Below are positions 10,961-21,654 of a DNA stretch of 64,000 nucleotides, in pieces. The position numbers and the translations under genes are program-made. A model generated the notes under the pieces. The model was not told the origin of the DNA. It saw only the letters and a program-made list of their open reading frames with translations, and ran no database searches. The stretch comes from Arion vulgaris (lineage: Eukaryota; Mollusca; Gastropoda; Stylommatophora; Arionidae): the NCBI GenBank assembly GCA_020796225.1, contig CM036753.1, forward strand, positions 9,380,501 to 9,444,500, read 5' to 3'. Numbering within the stretch: position 1 is the first letter of the stretch; each line of letters begins with the position of its first letter.

Positions 10961-11257
10961 TTATTCGTTATAATGTTAATGTATAATAACTTCATCTGGA
11001 GATTATTGTCCCGTCTACAAGTCACCAAAGAAATATTTCGCAAGATTAAACAAACCCCAGAATCAGATTTAAAAAATTAAAGATGATAGAATAATATGTT
11101 GATACATTTGGATAGAAAGTCATGAAAAGTAGCCATATCCGAGAGGGAAACTTTTATGTTTTGTTGTTACATTATAGTGAAACATATTCTGAACTTGACA
11201 TATAGTATTTAGTCTTGTATAGATAATCATTGTGTCTTTATATTTCTTACCTACTAT

Positions 11258-11531
11258 TCATTGCGTAGGATGATCCTGTTTTCACTCAACGTTGAACATT
11301 AATTACGTAGAATGGTGCTGTTTTCACTCAACGTTGGAGATTAATTGCGTAGGATGTTCCTGTTTTCACTCATCGTTGGAGATTAATTGCTTAGGATAAT
11401 TTCTGTTTTCACTCAATCGTTGGAGATTAATTGCGTAGGATGCTGTTTTCACTCACGTTGAGATTAATTGCGAGAATGGTGCTGTTTTCACTCAACGTTA
11501 GAGATTATTTACGTAGGATGGTACTGTTTTG
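11258..11531. repeat. 42-bp minisatellite, ~6 copies
   Basis: Units contain ttgcgtaggatggtgctg and ttttcactcaacgttggag. Copies have substitutions plus several single-base losses around 11440-11480. Confidence 0.92.
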
Positions 11532-12003
11532 AGCAGCATTCTCCCAGTTGTTGACATATATGCCAAAAGATTTCATCGAGTTCTTGAGTATATCTTTGAA
11601 TCGCTTTTTCTGGCCCCTCCTGTGAGCGTTTACCGCTATGCAGCTCACTATGAATGCGGGCATATGATGAGTATGAACTTCATCATGATTTTTAGAACCC
11701 ATTGTGTCAACCAGTAAAATCAATGGCATACGAGACTGAGTAAGACAGAGAGATAACTCTTGAACAGTCTAGCTTCATGTCACGAAAGAGTATCAACATC
11801 CAAAAGTATAGCCACCATCTAGGATAGAGATTTGTAGAGATACATAATCGCTACGTCAGCTGGAATGGCACAACACGATAAGGTTTCCATATTTTTCTTT
11901 TCAATCTCAGAGAACTATTTGATTCCAGAAGACGGAGACTGCAATGCAATGGCATGGAAAGTTGTATACTCCAGAAGGATCGTTTCTGGATGTAACTTTT
12001 TAC
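11532..12003. other. No feature recognised
   Basis: No tandem structure or recognisable ORF. Short open frames on both strands lack domains. Confidence 0.5.
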
Positions 12004-12420
12004 ACATCCAGGACAATGTACTTTAGAGCAAGTGGTAGGACAATGTACTTAAAGCAAGTGGTAGGACAATGTACTTTAGAGCAAGTGGTAGGACAATGTA
12101 CGTTAGAGCAAGTGGTAGGCAATGTATTAGAGCAAGTGGTAGGACAATGTACTTTAGACAAGTGGTAGGACAATGTAATTAGAGCAAGTAGTAGGACAAT
12201 GTACGTTAGAGCAAGTGGTAGGACAATTAGTTAGACTAGTGTAGACAGATGTAGTAGAGACATATAAGTAAGGAAATGTATTAGAGCAGTGTAGGAAATG
12301 TAGTTGAGCAAGTGGTAGGACAATGTAATTAGAGCATATGTAGGATATTAGTAGTAGTAACAATGTATTAAAGCTATAGTAGGACATTATTATCTAAATG
12401 TGATAAGGAGGAATTGTACG
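12004..12420. repeat. 27-bp minisatellite, degenerating rightward
   Basis: About 14 units of gtaggacaatgtactttaga plus gcaagtg. The first six are clean. Beyond about 12235 they lose bases and drift (gtagtagtaaca, taggatattag), grading into the 60-bp array that follows. Confidence 0.9.
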
Positions 12421-12803
12421 TTAGAGAATATAACAATATAATTAAGCGAAGTAGTAGGACATTTACGTTACAGCATAGTAACATATACATTAATTAAGCT
12501 GATAGTAGTGTAGGAACTTGTATTACATTAAATAAACTGATAGTAGTAGTAGGATATTGTACGTTACAGCTAGTAATATAACAATGTAAATTAAAGCTGA
12601 TAGTAGTAGTAGGATATTGTACGTTACAGCTAGTAATATAACAATATAAATTAAAGCTGATAGTAGTAGTAGGACATTGTACGTTACAGCTAGTAATATA
12701 ACAATATAAATTAAAGCTGATAGTAGTAGTAGGATATTGTACGTTACAGTTAGTAATATAACAATATAAATTAAAGCTGATAGTAGTAGTAGGATATTGG
12801 ATA
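12421..12803. repeat. 60-bp minisatellite built from the 27-bp unit
   Basis: A degenerate zone to about 12525 leads into nearly five clean 60-bp units with aaagctgatagtagtagtag, gatattgtacgttacagc and tagtaatataacaatataaa. Each unit looks like two diverged copies of the preceding 27-mer (gtaggacaatgtacgttaga), so it is probably a secondary expansion of a dimer. Confidence 0.9.
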
Positions 12804-13009
12804 CAAGATACAACTAAAATGAAGTCAATAGCAGATGTTACTCAGATCAGCAAGTTTGTGTAGCCATCCAATCCAATCTAGGGTGTAGTCATGCAATCTG
12901 TAAGCGACAGCAGATTTAATTAACAATAAAAGATCTGAACATGGCATGCCTCGAATAGACGATAGGACAGATTTCTGGGTCAAAGAAAATGTGTTATATC
13001 AAGATCAGT

Positions 13010-13420
13010 TAGTTTTAGAGTGAGTGAGATTGTTGTGTTAGATTAGAGTGGGGTGAGACTGTTGTGTAAGATTAAAGTAAGTGAAACTGTTGTGTCAGAT
13101 TAGAGTGAGTGAGAACTGCAGTGTAAGATTAGAGTGAGACTGTTATGTAGATTAGAGTGAGTGAGACTGTTGTGTAAGATTAGAGTGAGTGAGACTGCTG
13201 TGTAAGATTAGAGTGAGTGAGACTGTTGTGTAAGATTAGGAGTGGTGAGACTGTTGTGTAAGATTAGAGTGAGTGAGACTTTGTGTAAGATTAGAGTGAG
13301 TGAGACTGTTGTGTAAGATTTAGTAAGGTTAGAGTGTGTGAGACTTGTGTAAGATTTAGTCAGATTTAGTAAGGTTAGAGTGTGTGAGACTGTTATGTAA
13401 GATTTAGTAAGAAAGTATAA
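13010..13420. repeat. 28-bp minisatellite, ~13 copies
   Basis: Units of tgttgtgtaagattagagtg plus agtgagac. The last few copies carry an inserted gatttagtaagg. Confidence 0.92.
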
Positions 13421-13439
13421 AATAAGTATAGTTTTTTCT

Positions 13440-13985
13440 GAAATATGTCAAACGATTAGAATCAATGAGGCTGTTTGTGGAGTATGTCAAACGATTAGAA
13501 TCAATGAGGCTGTTTGTGGAGTATGTCAAACGATTAGAATCAATGAGGCTGTTTGTGGAGTATGTCAAACGATTAGAATCAATGAGGCTGTTTGTGGAGT
13601 ATGTCAAACGATTAGAATCAATGAGGCTGCTTGTGGAGTATGTCAAACGAGTAGAATCAATGAGGCTGCTGGTGGAGTATGTCAAACATTTAGAATCAAT
13701 GAGGCTGCTTGTGGAGTATGTCAAAAGATTAGAATCAATGTGGCTGCTTGTGGAGTATGTCAAACGATTAGAATCAATGAGGCTGCTTGTGGAGTATGTA
13801 ATACGATTAGAATCAATGAGGCTGCTTGTGGATATGTCAAACGATTAAAATTAAGAGGGCTGTGTAATATGTAATAAAACTAGATTCAGTGAGGCTGTTT
13901 GTGTAATAAGTAATAAAACTAGATTCAGTGAGGCTGTTTGTGTAATATGTAATAAAACTAGATTCAGTGAGGCTGTTTGTAAAAT
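13440..13985. repeat. 39-bp minisatellite in two sub-arrays
   Basis: About ten copies containing agtatgtcaaacgattagaa and tcaatgaggctgtttgtgg (13440-13850) are followed by three copies of a related 39-mer (taatatgtaataaaactaga, ttcagtgaggctgtttgtg). Because 39 is a multiple of three, frames stay open on both strands (plus 13465-13848, minus 13404-13763). These are not evidence of coding. Confidence 0.93.
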
Positions 13986-14394
13986 ATGTGAAAAGAAAAG
14001 AATCAACTATATTGCTCGTGTAATTTGAAAAAGCAGCAGCTATGTTTTAACTCTTGTAACCTTTTCAGGTCAAATTATGATTTCTTATTTCATACGTTCT
14101 AGTCACATCGACATGCACATAGAATTACTTAATTGCTCAACTTTCCGCTCCTAGTGATGCTAATCCCTCCCATTATTGATTCTTTTGTATACCTTTAGTG
14201 ATCTATTGTAAACTTAATAATCAACTTAATAGTAGACCCATTGTAGATTTAACTTTAGTGACTTGCTGAACTTCTATTGTTCATATTGTTTCATACCCTT
14301 CCAGCTGTTGTTCTTATGGTTTTTCTAGTGCTTGTTTGTGTCAGAGAGAAAGTATGTGTAGTGTTCTACACATCGAGAGGTGTGTAACTTGATA
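13986..14394. other. No feature recognised
   Basis: No repeats or domains seen. Confidence 0.5.
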
Positions 14395-14542
14395 TAAAGT
14401 CATAATAATGTCTTGGCTAAGGAAGGCAGTACAAAAAAGAGCAACTCTTAACAACTACTGTCTTTTCAAAAGGTCAAAACTATCATTCAGGGAAAATCTC
14501 CAGTAGACAGGAAGACAAACACTTGGATGTGATTATAGAAAA

Positions 14543-15548
14543 ATGAAAGTCGTAGCATATCCTTTACAGGACGTAGCCATCAACTAAATTAAGGGGGCAG
14601 TTCTAGCAGGGAATACCGCAAAAAGTGATATACTTAAATTTCACAACATACTTAGTATCTAATTAAAGGTTAACCAATTGTGTACGCATTGCTTTTACAA
14701 TATTTACAATTTGATTAATCAGTTTCCAAGTTATGATGAATCAAAGAGCACGAGGTCTTCCTCGTAACAATGTACAAATATAGAAACAAAAATATTTTAT
14801 CAATTTTGTTCAAATATTAACAGTTCATGATAATGTTTACATCATAACTTTGTCAAATATTAACCAATCAGCATGTAGTTTTACATGTCTGTTGACATTA
14901 GAACTGTCTATAGCGTATACTATGGGCATTCCAATATCTTGACTGCATTAATTTTTATGTTTTTCTCCACATTATACAATTTTAAAACCATAAAAAGATA
15001 ATTTTCAGGTGGCCAAAAAATACAATCTATTAAACATATACTATTTTCCATAGTATTTGCCAAAATCACGCAATCTATATCTATGCTGTTTAATTTTGAA
15101 TGAATTTGATTGTATACTTTCACAAAAATTTGTAAATGTGGTTACTGTATTTTGCACTTCTAAAATAATGTTTCATGTCAAAATTCGAATTTACCTTCCT
15201 GTATATAGTGAACACCAGATACAATTACAGCTTTAGATAGCTCAATGCCTTGTTAAGTACATCTTGAAATCAGGGATCAAAATCATTACACTTGAGTTTT
15301 AATGATTTGTTTACTAACGGCACCCAATCTCTGCTAGAACTGCCCACTTAAACGAGTCGTTGATTTTCTATGGCACCACTTATACGTTCAGTAGTTTGTC
15401 ATTGCTTTCTGGACCATGAATTCTATTTTTACCTTCGTAAAAATCCAACGGAAACGAATTTGATTCCAAATTTGCTCGCCTCGGAGTTTGAACCAAGTAC
15501 GCTTGGATTGTGATCGAGCTCACTACCGCTTGAGCTACAGACGCTCAC
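14543..15548 (-). mobile_element. SINE-B copy 1, interrupted by a piggyBac-like element
   Basis: The head is at the right edge on the minus strand: gtctgtagctcaagcggtag (box A), then ggttcaaactcc (box B). Its own length, without the insertion, is about 247 bp. It is flanked by a perfect 13-bp target duplication, tgattatagaaaa, at 14530-14542 and 15549-15561, within a LINE-eta copy. The body (cctttacaggacgtagccat; cactta tacgttcag; gtttgtcattgctttctg) matches copies at 35.5, 38.9 and 46.6 kb. Confidence 0.9.
14593..15347. mobile_element. piggyBac-like non-autonomous element
   Basis: 755 bp inside SINE-B, flanked by TTAA at 14589-14592 and 15348-15351, the target duplication diagnostic of piggyBac elements. 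The terminal inverted repeats are gggggcagttctagcaggg on the left and, read inward from the right end, gtgggcagttctagcagag. The interior is AT-rich. The only ORF above 60 codons (14920-15123, minus) shows no transposase motif, so it is a MITE-like derivative. Removing it together with one TTAA restores a continuous SINE-B. Confidence 0.85.
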
Positions 15549-15830
15549 TGATTATAGAAAATACTTCCTTAAAGACCTCAGTAGAACAGACCAGATCATT
15601 ATATTTTGAATATGCACTGGATACTGCAGACTCAACAAATACCTGTATAGACTAGGAATAAGTCAAACAGCTCTCTGCCAGTGTCAGCAATATCCTGCAA
15701 GACTGTCCTCTCCTGGGTGAGATGAGAATCATCATGTGGCCACACCCAGTCGACTTGAAAACTAACCTTTGGGAACCCTGACAGACCTGAAGCTCACTGC
15801 CCAGTTTGTGATCCACAGTAAATTAAGCGT

Positions 15831-16164
15831 ATGACCAGAGATCGTTACAGAAGAAGAAGCAGTGGATGACATACTGAATTTTATTTATTACTGCTAACAG
15901 TTTCATATTCTAATGTTGTTCCGTGTTTTATAAACTTTAATCATTTATATTACTAACTTAAATGCATGCTTTTATTTATGTGAATTAACAATACTGATTT
16001 TACGTCTGATTCTCTATTCCGTTAATTTACTTTAATGACATAACAGCGCACTCTTAATTCTGTTAATTTACATTACTGACTTTACGTCATACGTTCAAGT
16101 TCTGTTAATTTACAATACTGATTTTACGTAACACTTTTAATGTTGTTAAGATAGTACTGACATT
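15831..16164. other. Weak tandem structure only
   Basis: Contains three or four diverged copies of a ~45-bp motif (ctgttaatttacattactga, ttttacgt) between about 15985 and 16140. No gene seen. Confidence 0.5.
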
Positions 16165-16478
16165 AGTTCACGTTCTTGGCTCTGTTAGTTTCTGTTGTAA
16201 AAATCTTCATGTTCTTGGCTCTGTTAGTTTGTATTGTTAATCTTCATGTTCTTGGCTCTGTTAGTTTCTATTGTTAATCTTTATGTTCTTGGCTCTGTTA
16301 GTTTCTATTGTTAATCTTCATGTTCTTGGCTCTGTTAGTTTCTACTGTTAATCTTCATGTTCTTGGCTCTGTTAGTTTATATTGTAAAAATCTTCATGTT
16401 CTTGGCTCTGTTAGTTTCTATTGTAAAAATCTTCATGTTCTTGGCTCTGTTAGTTTCTATTGTTAATCTTCATGTCAC
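16165..16478. repeat. 37-bp minisatellite, ~8 copies
   Basis: Units of gttcttggctctgttagttt plus ctattgttaatcttcat. Some have tgtaaaaa for tgtta. Confidence 0.93.
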
Positions 16479-17036
16479 AGTAAAAGTTAAAATGTTATAA
16501 TAATAGTCGTCCATCGCAAGCGATGATAACAACAGCCTCAGACGAGTGTTACTGCACCTCTTTGGTGTTCGCGGAGGTGACTTTAAGGTCCAATCCTAGA
16601 ACACAATTCTCTACCACAGGTGGGGCAGACACTGTTAAATACAATACTGTTAAATTGTCTAATATCTTCACTATTATACTCCCTGTATCTCTTCACACAT
16701 AGTGTGCTTGTTGGATCTTTGTACTTCATAGTTACTTAGTCAATGACATGCTCAAAACACAATATGCTTTCCTTAATGATGTTCATAATGAGTTTGCTTT
16801 TTCACGTTAGCAGTTAATTGATTATTATTGTTGTTTACTTTGTGTAAATCCTTGCCTGCATTACCTATACGGATATCCTTCTTTGTTTGTTATTCTTTCA
16901 TTATCCGCTTCAGTATACACACTCTAGTTCAGTTGAACATGGTAGGTTATACCCTAATGTCACTGTATCTGACACGGATAGCAATTATACAAGAGCTATT
17001 GAAAGGTTTATTGATGTATGGAATTGACAAAATGGA
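16479..17036. other. No feature recognised
   Basis: One GC-richer island (16545-16640) could be a degraded retroposon, but I find no partner copy in the window. Confidence 0.45.
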
Positions 17037-17287
17037 GTTTAAAGGGTTTTAAAGCCGAAGGATTGACTTCATTGCACCGGGTTTTACCCCATTTGGCTCG
17101 GTCCCTCCACAGAAATGGCACGCCACCTGACGAGAGTATTGCACAAAGCACGAACTCCGTAGCTCCAGCAACAATCCTAGGGTCTCTGGAAAAACTGCAC
17201 TCGTGAACAGAAGGCCGCGGTCCGGATTCGAACCCACGACCTTCGACTCGCAAGGCAAAGTGCTTAACCACTCAGCCACAGAGACCA
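17037..17287 (-). mobile_element. SINE-A copy 4, best preserved head and body
   Basis: Near-consensus SINE-A lacking only the distal ATCA tail. The minus strand begins with ctctgtggctgagtggttaa (box A), followed by gtgggttcgaatccggacc (box B), then the body through cctaggattgttgctggagc and gaagtcaatccttcggcttt. At the 5' edge the first 9 bases are already tandemly repeated (accacagagaccacagagacc at 17272-17298), an incipient version of the head arrays seen elsewhere. Confidence 0.92.
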
Positions 17288-17401
17288 CAGAGACCACAGA
17301 ACAAAATGGAGATTATTGCTTACACAAAACATGCCAAAGCTGGGACATATGTGTAAACGAATATGCTATGAGAATTACAAAACTATAGGTTGGAACGACT
17401 A

Positions 17402-17506
17402 TAGTCTGTCCATTAATTCGTGAGCACGTTTGAAATTGATTTTCTCGAAAACTACCTGTTGGATCTCAGTGATTTTTGCAAGCAGCCTTAGAATATCCAT
17501 GACGCT
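17402..17506 (+). repeat. Left terminal inverted repeat of the Tc1/mariner element
   Basis: Begins TAGTCTGTCCATTAATTCGT and is matched in inverse orientation at 19451-19555. Mismatches I see: gcaagcagcc against gcatgcagcc, and atatcc against atatac. Confidence 0.92.
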
Positions 17507-17847
17507 AGAGAAATATTTTTTCCAAGAAAATTTGATGTAGTTTGAAATATTTCTTCTTCAGGTTATATTAAAATCAACCTCACCGGATTGTACACAATAG
17601 TAACAGATCTACGGTACACAGACGCGTTGTTCTAAAAATATATTATGGTAACATAGAAATATCGTGAGTAAACAACAATTTCACGGGAATTCGCGTGCAC
17701 CTAACCCAGTCGACTTTGAAAGCGGAAAGCATATGACGTTATAATTGGGATACCGTTGTATAGTTATAGGTGTATCTCGCTATTTGTATGAATCTACTGT
17801 ATCATATTTGTTGGCTTATCAAAACTGACATTGATATCACATTCATA

Positions 17848-19108
17848 ATGAGTCTGAAGTGCACATTTATAACAATGCAGAAGGTTACAGTTTTACTATA
17901 CCAACACTTCCGTAGGGAATCTAAGAGAGGTCATCTATATTGCGATATTCATAACCCTGAGAAATGAACGCAACTGGCGCTTGGTCTGAATAGAGAATCC
18001 TTTTCCCGACGGATTAAACAGGACACAAAGTGCACTAATGTCAAGCAAGGAAGGAAAAGAACAATTGACGACTTTGACATAGATGTCATAAGACGGGAGC
18101 TCTTGAAAATGTTTGCGACAAATCAACTTGTTACTCTCAGGAAACTGAAATTAAAACTGCAATCAGATTGCAACATAGACATTTCTAAAAGTACTCTATG
18201 AAAAATTGTAAGAGCCGCCGACTTCACCTTCAGAAAAACTATAGGCGGCAGGAATATTATTTGTGAAAAGCCACATTTAATTGCTGCCCGAAGTAAATAC
18301 CTGAGGCAGATCCGTGAGCGGCGGAGGCAAGGCTATGATATTGTATATTTGGACGAATCCTGGGTCAATGCTCACCACACCAATGCTAAAGAATGGCAAT
18401 CAGTAGACGGTGAACAGAAAAGAAAAATACCAAGCAGCAAAGGCCAGCGTATTATACTAACACATGCAGGAAGCAGTGAAGAAGGTCTTGTCCATGACGC
18501 TGGACTTATTTTCCAATCAAAAGTACCGACGGTAGGGACTACCACACAGAAATGAATGGACATATTTTCAGGCACTGGATGGAGAAAGATCTACTTCCAA
18601 TTCTAAACAGACCATCATGCTTGGTAATGAATAATGCATCCTATCACAACGCAGTATCATCGGAAGACAAAGTACCAACTGCATCAAATACAAAAGATCA
18701 AATTAGGACTTGGCTTGCTAAGGAAAATGTCAGCTTCGATGATACATATTTGAAACCCGAGTTGTTGCACCTGGTGAGGATGAGAAATAAGACAAAGGTG
18801 TTTCATATTGACAAAATCATTGCGGAATACGGCCACACGTCTTTGCGACTACCTCCATATCATGCTCACCTCAATCCGATAGAGCTTGTCTGGGCTAAAG
18901 TAAAGGGCAAGTTGCCGAACAGAACAGGACGTTTAAAATGTGTGATGTTGAAGTTCTGACACGTGAGTCCTTCTCAATGATAGACATGCAGTTCTGGAAG
19001 AAGTGTGTCGAACATGTGCTCCGAGAGGAAGACGAGTACTGGCACCGAGATGGATTACAATTTGTCCAGCCAGTAACAATTATCAACCTCATGGAATCGT
19101 CAGACTGA
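17848..19108 (+). pseudogene. DDE transposase (IS630/Tc1/mariner), disrupted
   Basis: Probable start ATG at 17848 (MSLKCTFITMQKV). TGA stops interrupt it at 17965 and 18199, and frame changes are needed near 18545 and 18945. The N-terminal half holds a helix-turn-helix-like region (NQLVTLRKLKLKLQ, DISKSTL). The catalytic half reads VYLDESWVNAHHT (first D), LVMNNASYHN where the second catalytic D is normally VMDNASYH, and LRLPPYHAHLNPIELVWAKV with the final E. The second D is replaced by N, which a single G-to-A change explains. I count 83 residues between that position and the E. This is far longer than the 34-39 of classical Tc1/mariner and close to the DD82E ('Sailor') type as I recall it. 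The C-terminus, FWKKCVEHVLREEDEYW, ends at a TGA. Confidence 0.9.
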
Positions 19109-19450
19109 GAAATAGCAACGTATACATTTCCATATCCAAATGCGTCTACCATCATACAATTTGTGGTGAAGTTAAGACACCCTGGGGTCTAATGGTGACC
19201 GAAGGGAGGACTAACTGTTGCATATTGTATCCAAGTCCACGATTGCACATAAAGGGCAACACACTTAATTACTTGACCTATCAAGTTAATATGGAGATAC
19301 ACTTATGAATAGAATTAACATGGACAAATTCTAGGGATACTGTAAAATCTAAAATTTGAGCCCCGTATTTGCAATTGTCATAAAAGATCAAAGGAATTCG
19401 CCGATGTGCAAAATCCGTAGCATCTATGGACTACTGGTTAGCTTTATTTT

Positions 19451-19555
19451 AGCGTCATGTATATTCTAAGGCTGCATGCAAAAATCACTGAGATCCAACA
19501 GGTAGTTTTCGAGAAAATCAATTTCAAACGTGCTCACGAATTAATGGACAGACTA
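19451..19555 (-). repeat. Right terminal inverted repeat of the Tc1/mariner element
   Basis: Inverse partner of 17402-17506, ending ggacagacta next to the TA target. Confidence 0.92.
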
Positions 19556-19557
19556 TA

Positions 19558-20362
19558 GTAAGAAATTTGACATATAAAATATATATTGCAGGAAACATAT
19601 TGCAAAACCAACATTGGAAGACCAACACATAATCAGCAACGAGCGACTTTCTGTTAACTGTGTATCATTGTGGATCATCACTAACTCCTAGTATAAGCAT
19701 ATTGAAATTATGTTTTTACACGCTGTTGTTTTAGAATCAAATTTTTCATGGAGTGTGCGTTTATAAAATGTATCATTACTTTCTTATGTTCATTGTCAGA
19801 ACCATATCAGAATGTGCAGGGCTCAACTCTCTATTTTAGAAATTAAATTTCTAGATTCTACATAGAATTATAAATAAATAGCTTCATAAGAATCTCGTGA
19901 AGTATTTTGTTACAAGCAAGACAGTTTGTTTCTTGAAGTGGTCTATCGAAAAGTAGATACCACGTGTATCTATTGTCAGGTGGCTTATAATATTTTATGA
20001 GTTAAACGACGATGGTATGGTTAAATACGGTATCTATGTGCCATTAGGGGAATTGACTAGCAAAGCTCTTTGAATAACAGCGAATGACAAAAGAATGCAT
20101 GGGAGTACAAAAGAATGCATGGGAGTACAAAGAGTGCATGGGAGTACACAAGAAACATGAAGATGTGCTGAAGAAAGTGAGTTAAAAGAGTGTGATATTA
20201 TATGGTAAGAAATGAGTAAAATGGCGGTAGAATAATGGTAATGGATATTTCTTGTGTGAACTTCATGTATCAACGAGACATAACAAAGATACAGTTAATG
20301 GAGTACAACTACATCCATTAACTTTATCTTCCAAATGTTTGTCCATGTTTTTAAACTATACA
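19558..20362. other. Unrecognised DNA with one 20-bp triplication
   Basis: No gene seen. At about 20087-20152 a 20-bp motif, acaaaagaatgcatgggagt, occurs three times in tandem, the last copy shortened. Confidence 0.6.
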
Positions 20363-20580
20363 AAGCCCGCGTGCCCAGCGTGTTCGTAGCGCGTTGGACT
20401 ACGGGTGGCAAGTCCTCTGTAAGTGCGGGTTCAACTCCGTGGACTGGCAGAAAAGCTACAGGTTCCCCAGATTTACGGTGTTCATGGCACCGAACCGAAG
20501 GGTTACGATGTCCATGACACCGAGCCGAAGAGCTTTCAGCTCAAGTGCATCTGGATCGAACAAACCACCAAAAAAAAATA
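20363..20580 (+). mobile_element. SINE-C copy 1
   Basis: A tRNA-derived head with gtgttcgtagcgcgttggac (box A) and gcgggttcaactccgtgg (box B). The body holds gttccccagatttacggtgt and ggcaccgaaccgaagggtta, and the end is A-rich (caaaaaaaaata). It is markedly more GC-rich than its surroundings. The inverse copy lies at 45.9-46.1 kb. It sits just upstream of a LINE-beta tail. Confidence 0.85.
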
Positions 20581-20639
20581 TATAGTAAATATAGTCATTA
20601 ATAATGCTGGGATTAACAACAAGAAACTGGTTTAGAAAT

Positions 20640-20905
20640 TAAAACATTAGGAAAAAAGTGGGCACATCATCAATATTGAACTTCATCAAGAAACAACAAA
20701 TTAAATAGTTCGGCCACGTCAGCAGATTAATAACAGACAGTGCGCCTTAAAGAGCAATGTTACTCCGATACAGTGGATACAAAGCAAAAGGCCTCCACGC
20801 AAAAGGTGGACCACAGAGGTAACAGAAGCGACGAAAGACACTGTTTATGAATTGACAAAAAAGCACGTTCTAGAAATCTCTTCTTATCCTGACACTGTGA
20901 GGCAC
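20640..20905 (+). pseudogene. LINE-beta C-terminal remnant
   Basis: Reads NFIKKQQIK then a stop and FGHVSRL, followed by a lysine-rich equivalent of the GRP region and a gaagaaaag-type end. Compare KQRMKWFGHLVRM at 3.85 kb. Only the last ~70 codons remain. Confidence 0.65.
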
Positions 20906-21650
20906 AACAAAACTGAAGAAAAGAAAGAAATATTTAACCTACTTATAACAGTCTTAATAACATTCCTAACAATTTTGATTACAATTCGAAGAAAACAATT
21001 CAAATTAACAATAAGAAAAACACAGTTACTTAGAAAATTATCTTAACAATCCGTAAAACAATCTTAATACATCATCTAAATTGATATCTTCATTGCTTAA
21101 TGAATGCCAATACTCATACCTGTATTAATAACACTGTGTTCACAATTACATACAGAACTATATGAATAACTACCAGGGCAACTGTCTCTGACGATATCTC
21201 ATTAATCTACATTCTGTTTGATGTCAGCTTCAAAGAACTCAAGTATATAGAGCATAACCTTGTTGTCATATGAATAACATGCAGTAATGTGGGATGAGAT
21301 GGAGACAAAAATCACCATAACAATACAATGAAATTCAATCTAAGAGTGGATATTTATCACATACTTATCCGACATTAAGATCACATACATTCGATCGTAT
21401 TATGTTGATTATTGGAGAAGATATATCACCATTCATCGATATATTTACCAACTTTGTAATATCACGGACAGCACTTAACGGATACAACATTCACTTTGCA
21501 TCATTGTTTCCAGTTTATTTTAATTAAATGTACTGTACACTATGTATTATATTTTATATCACCACATACAGTAAGTGTTATACTATTATCAATGTATCAG
21601 GGAGTGAAATTTGTACTGTTAATCATTCACCAGGCAATATAATATGAATA
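20906..21650. other. No feature recognised
   Basis: AT-rich, with no repeat or domain seen. Confidence 0.5.
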
Positions 21651-21654
21651 GTTA

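Larger units (their letters stand above)
14395..15830 (+). pseudogene. LINE-eta RNase H and C-terminal remnant, split by nested insertions
   Basis: The left part (14395-14542) reads DNNVLAKEGS, the end of an RNase H domain (usual form 'GNE.AD.LAKEGS'), then LLSFQKVKTIIQGKSPVDRK. It is interrupted by SINE-B, which left a 13-bp duplication. It resumes at 15549 as DYRKYFLKDLSRTDQ, then CRLNKYLYRLGISQTALCQC, the conserved C-terminal Cys-containing segment of such elements, and a tail with WGTLTDLKLTAQFV in a shifted frame. RNase H plus this C-terminus is typical of Jockey/I-type ORF2. Stops and frameshifts make it dead. Confidence 0.8.
17402..19555 (+). mobile_element. IS630/Tc1/mariner-type DNA transposon, full length, inactive
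   Basis: 2154 bp bounded by TA (17400-17401 and 19556-19557), the target of this superfamily, and by ~105-bp terminal inverted repeats that differ at only about two positions. It encodes one disrupted DDE transposase in plus orientation. Intact ends and near-identical TIRs suggest relatively recent arrival or recent gene conversion, in contrast to the several disabling changes inside the gene. A non-autonomous derivative could still be mobilised in trans. Confidence 0.92.

Noticed and set aside
13404..13848. 119- and 127-codon frames on opposite strands
   Set aside because: Both arise from the 39-bp minisatellite.
16545..16640. A further SINE in a GC-richer island
   Set aside because: No second copy and no convincing box B were found, so it is left as unrecognised.
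20370..20445. A functional tRNA gene in the SINE-C head
   Set aside because: Boxes A and B are present, but the cloverleaf arms do not close convincingly. The head continues into a SINE body that is repeated at 46 kb.
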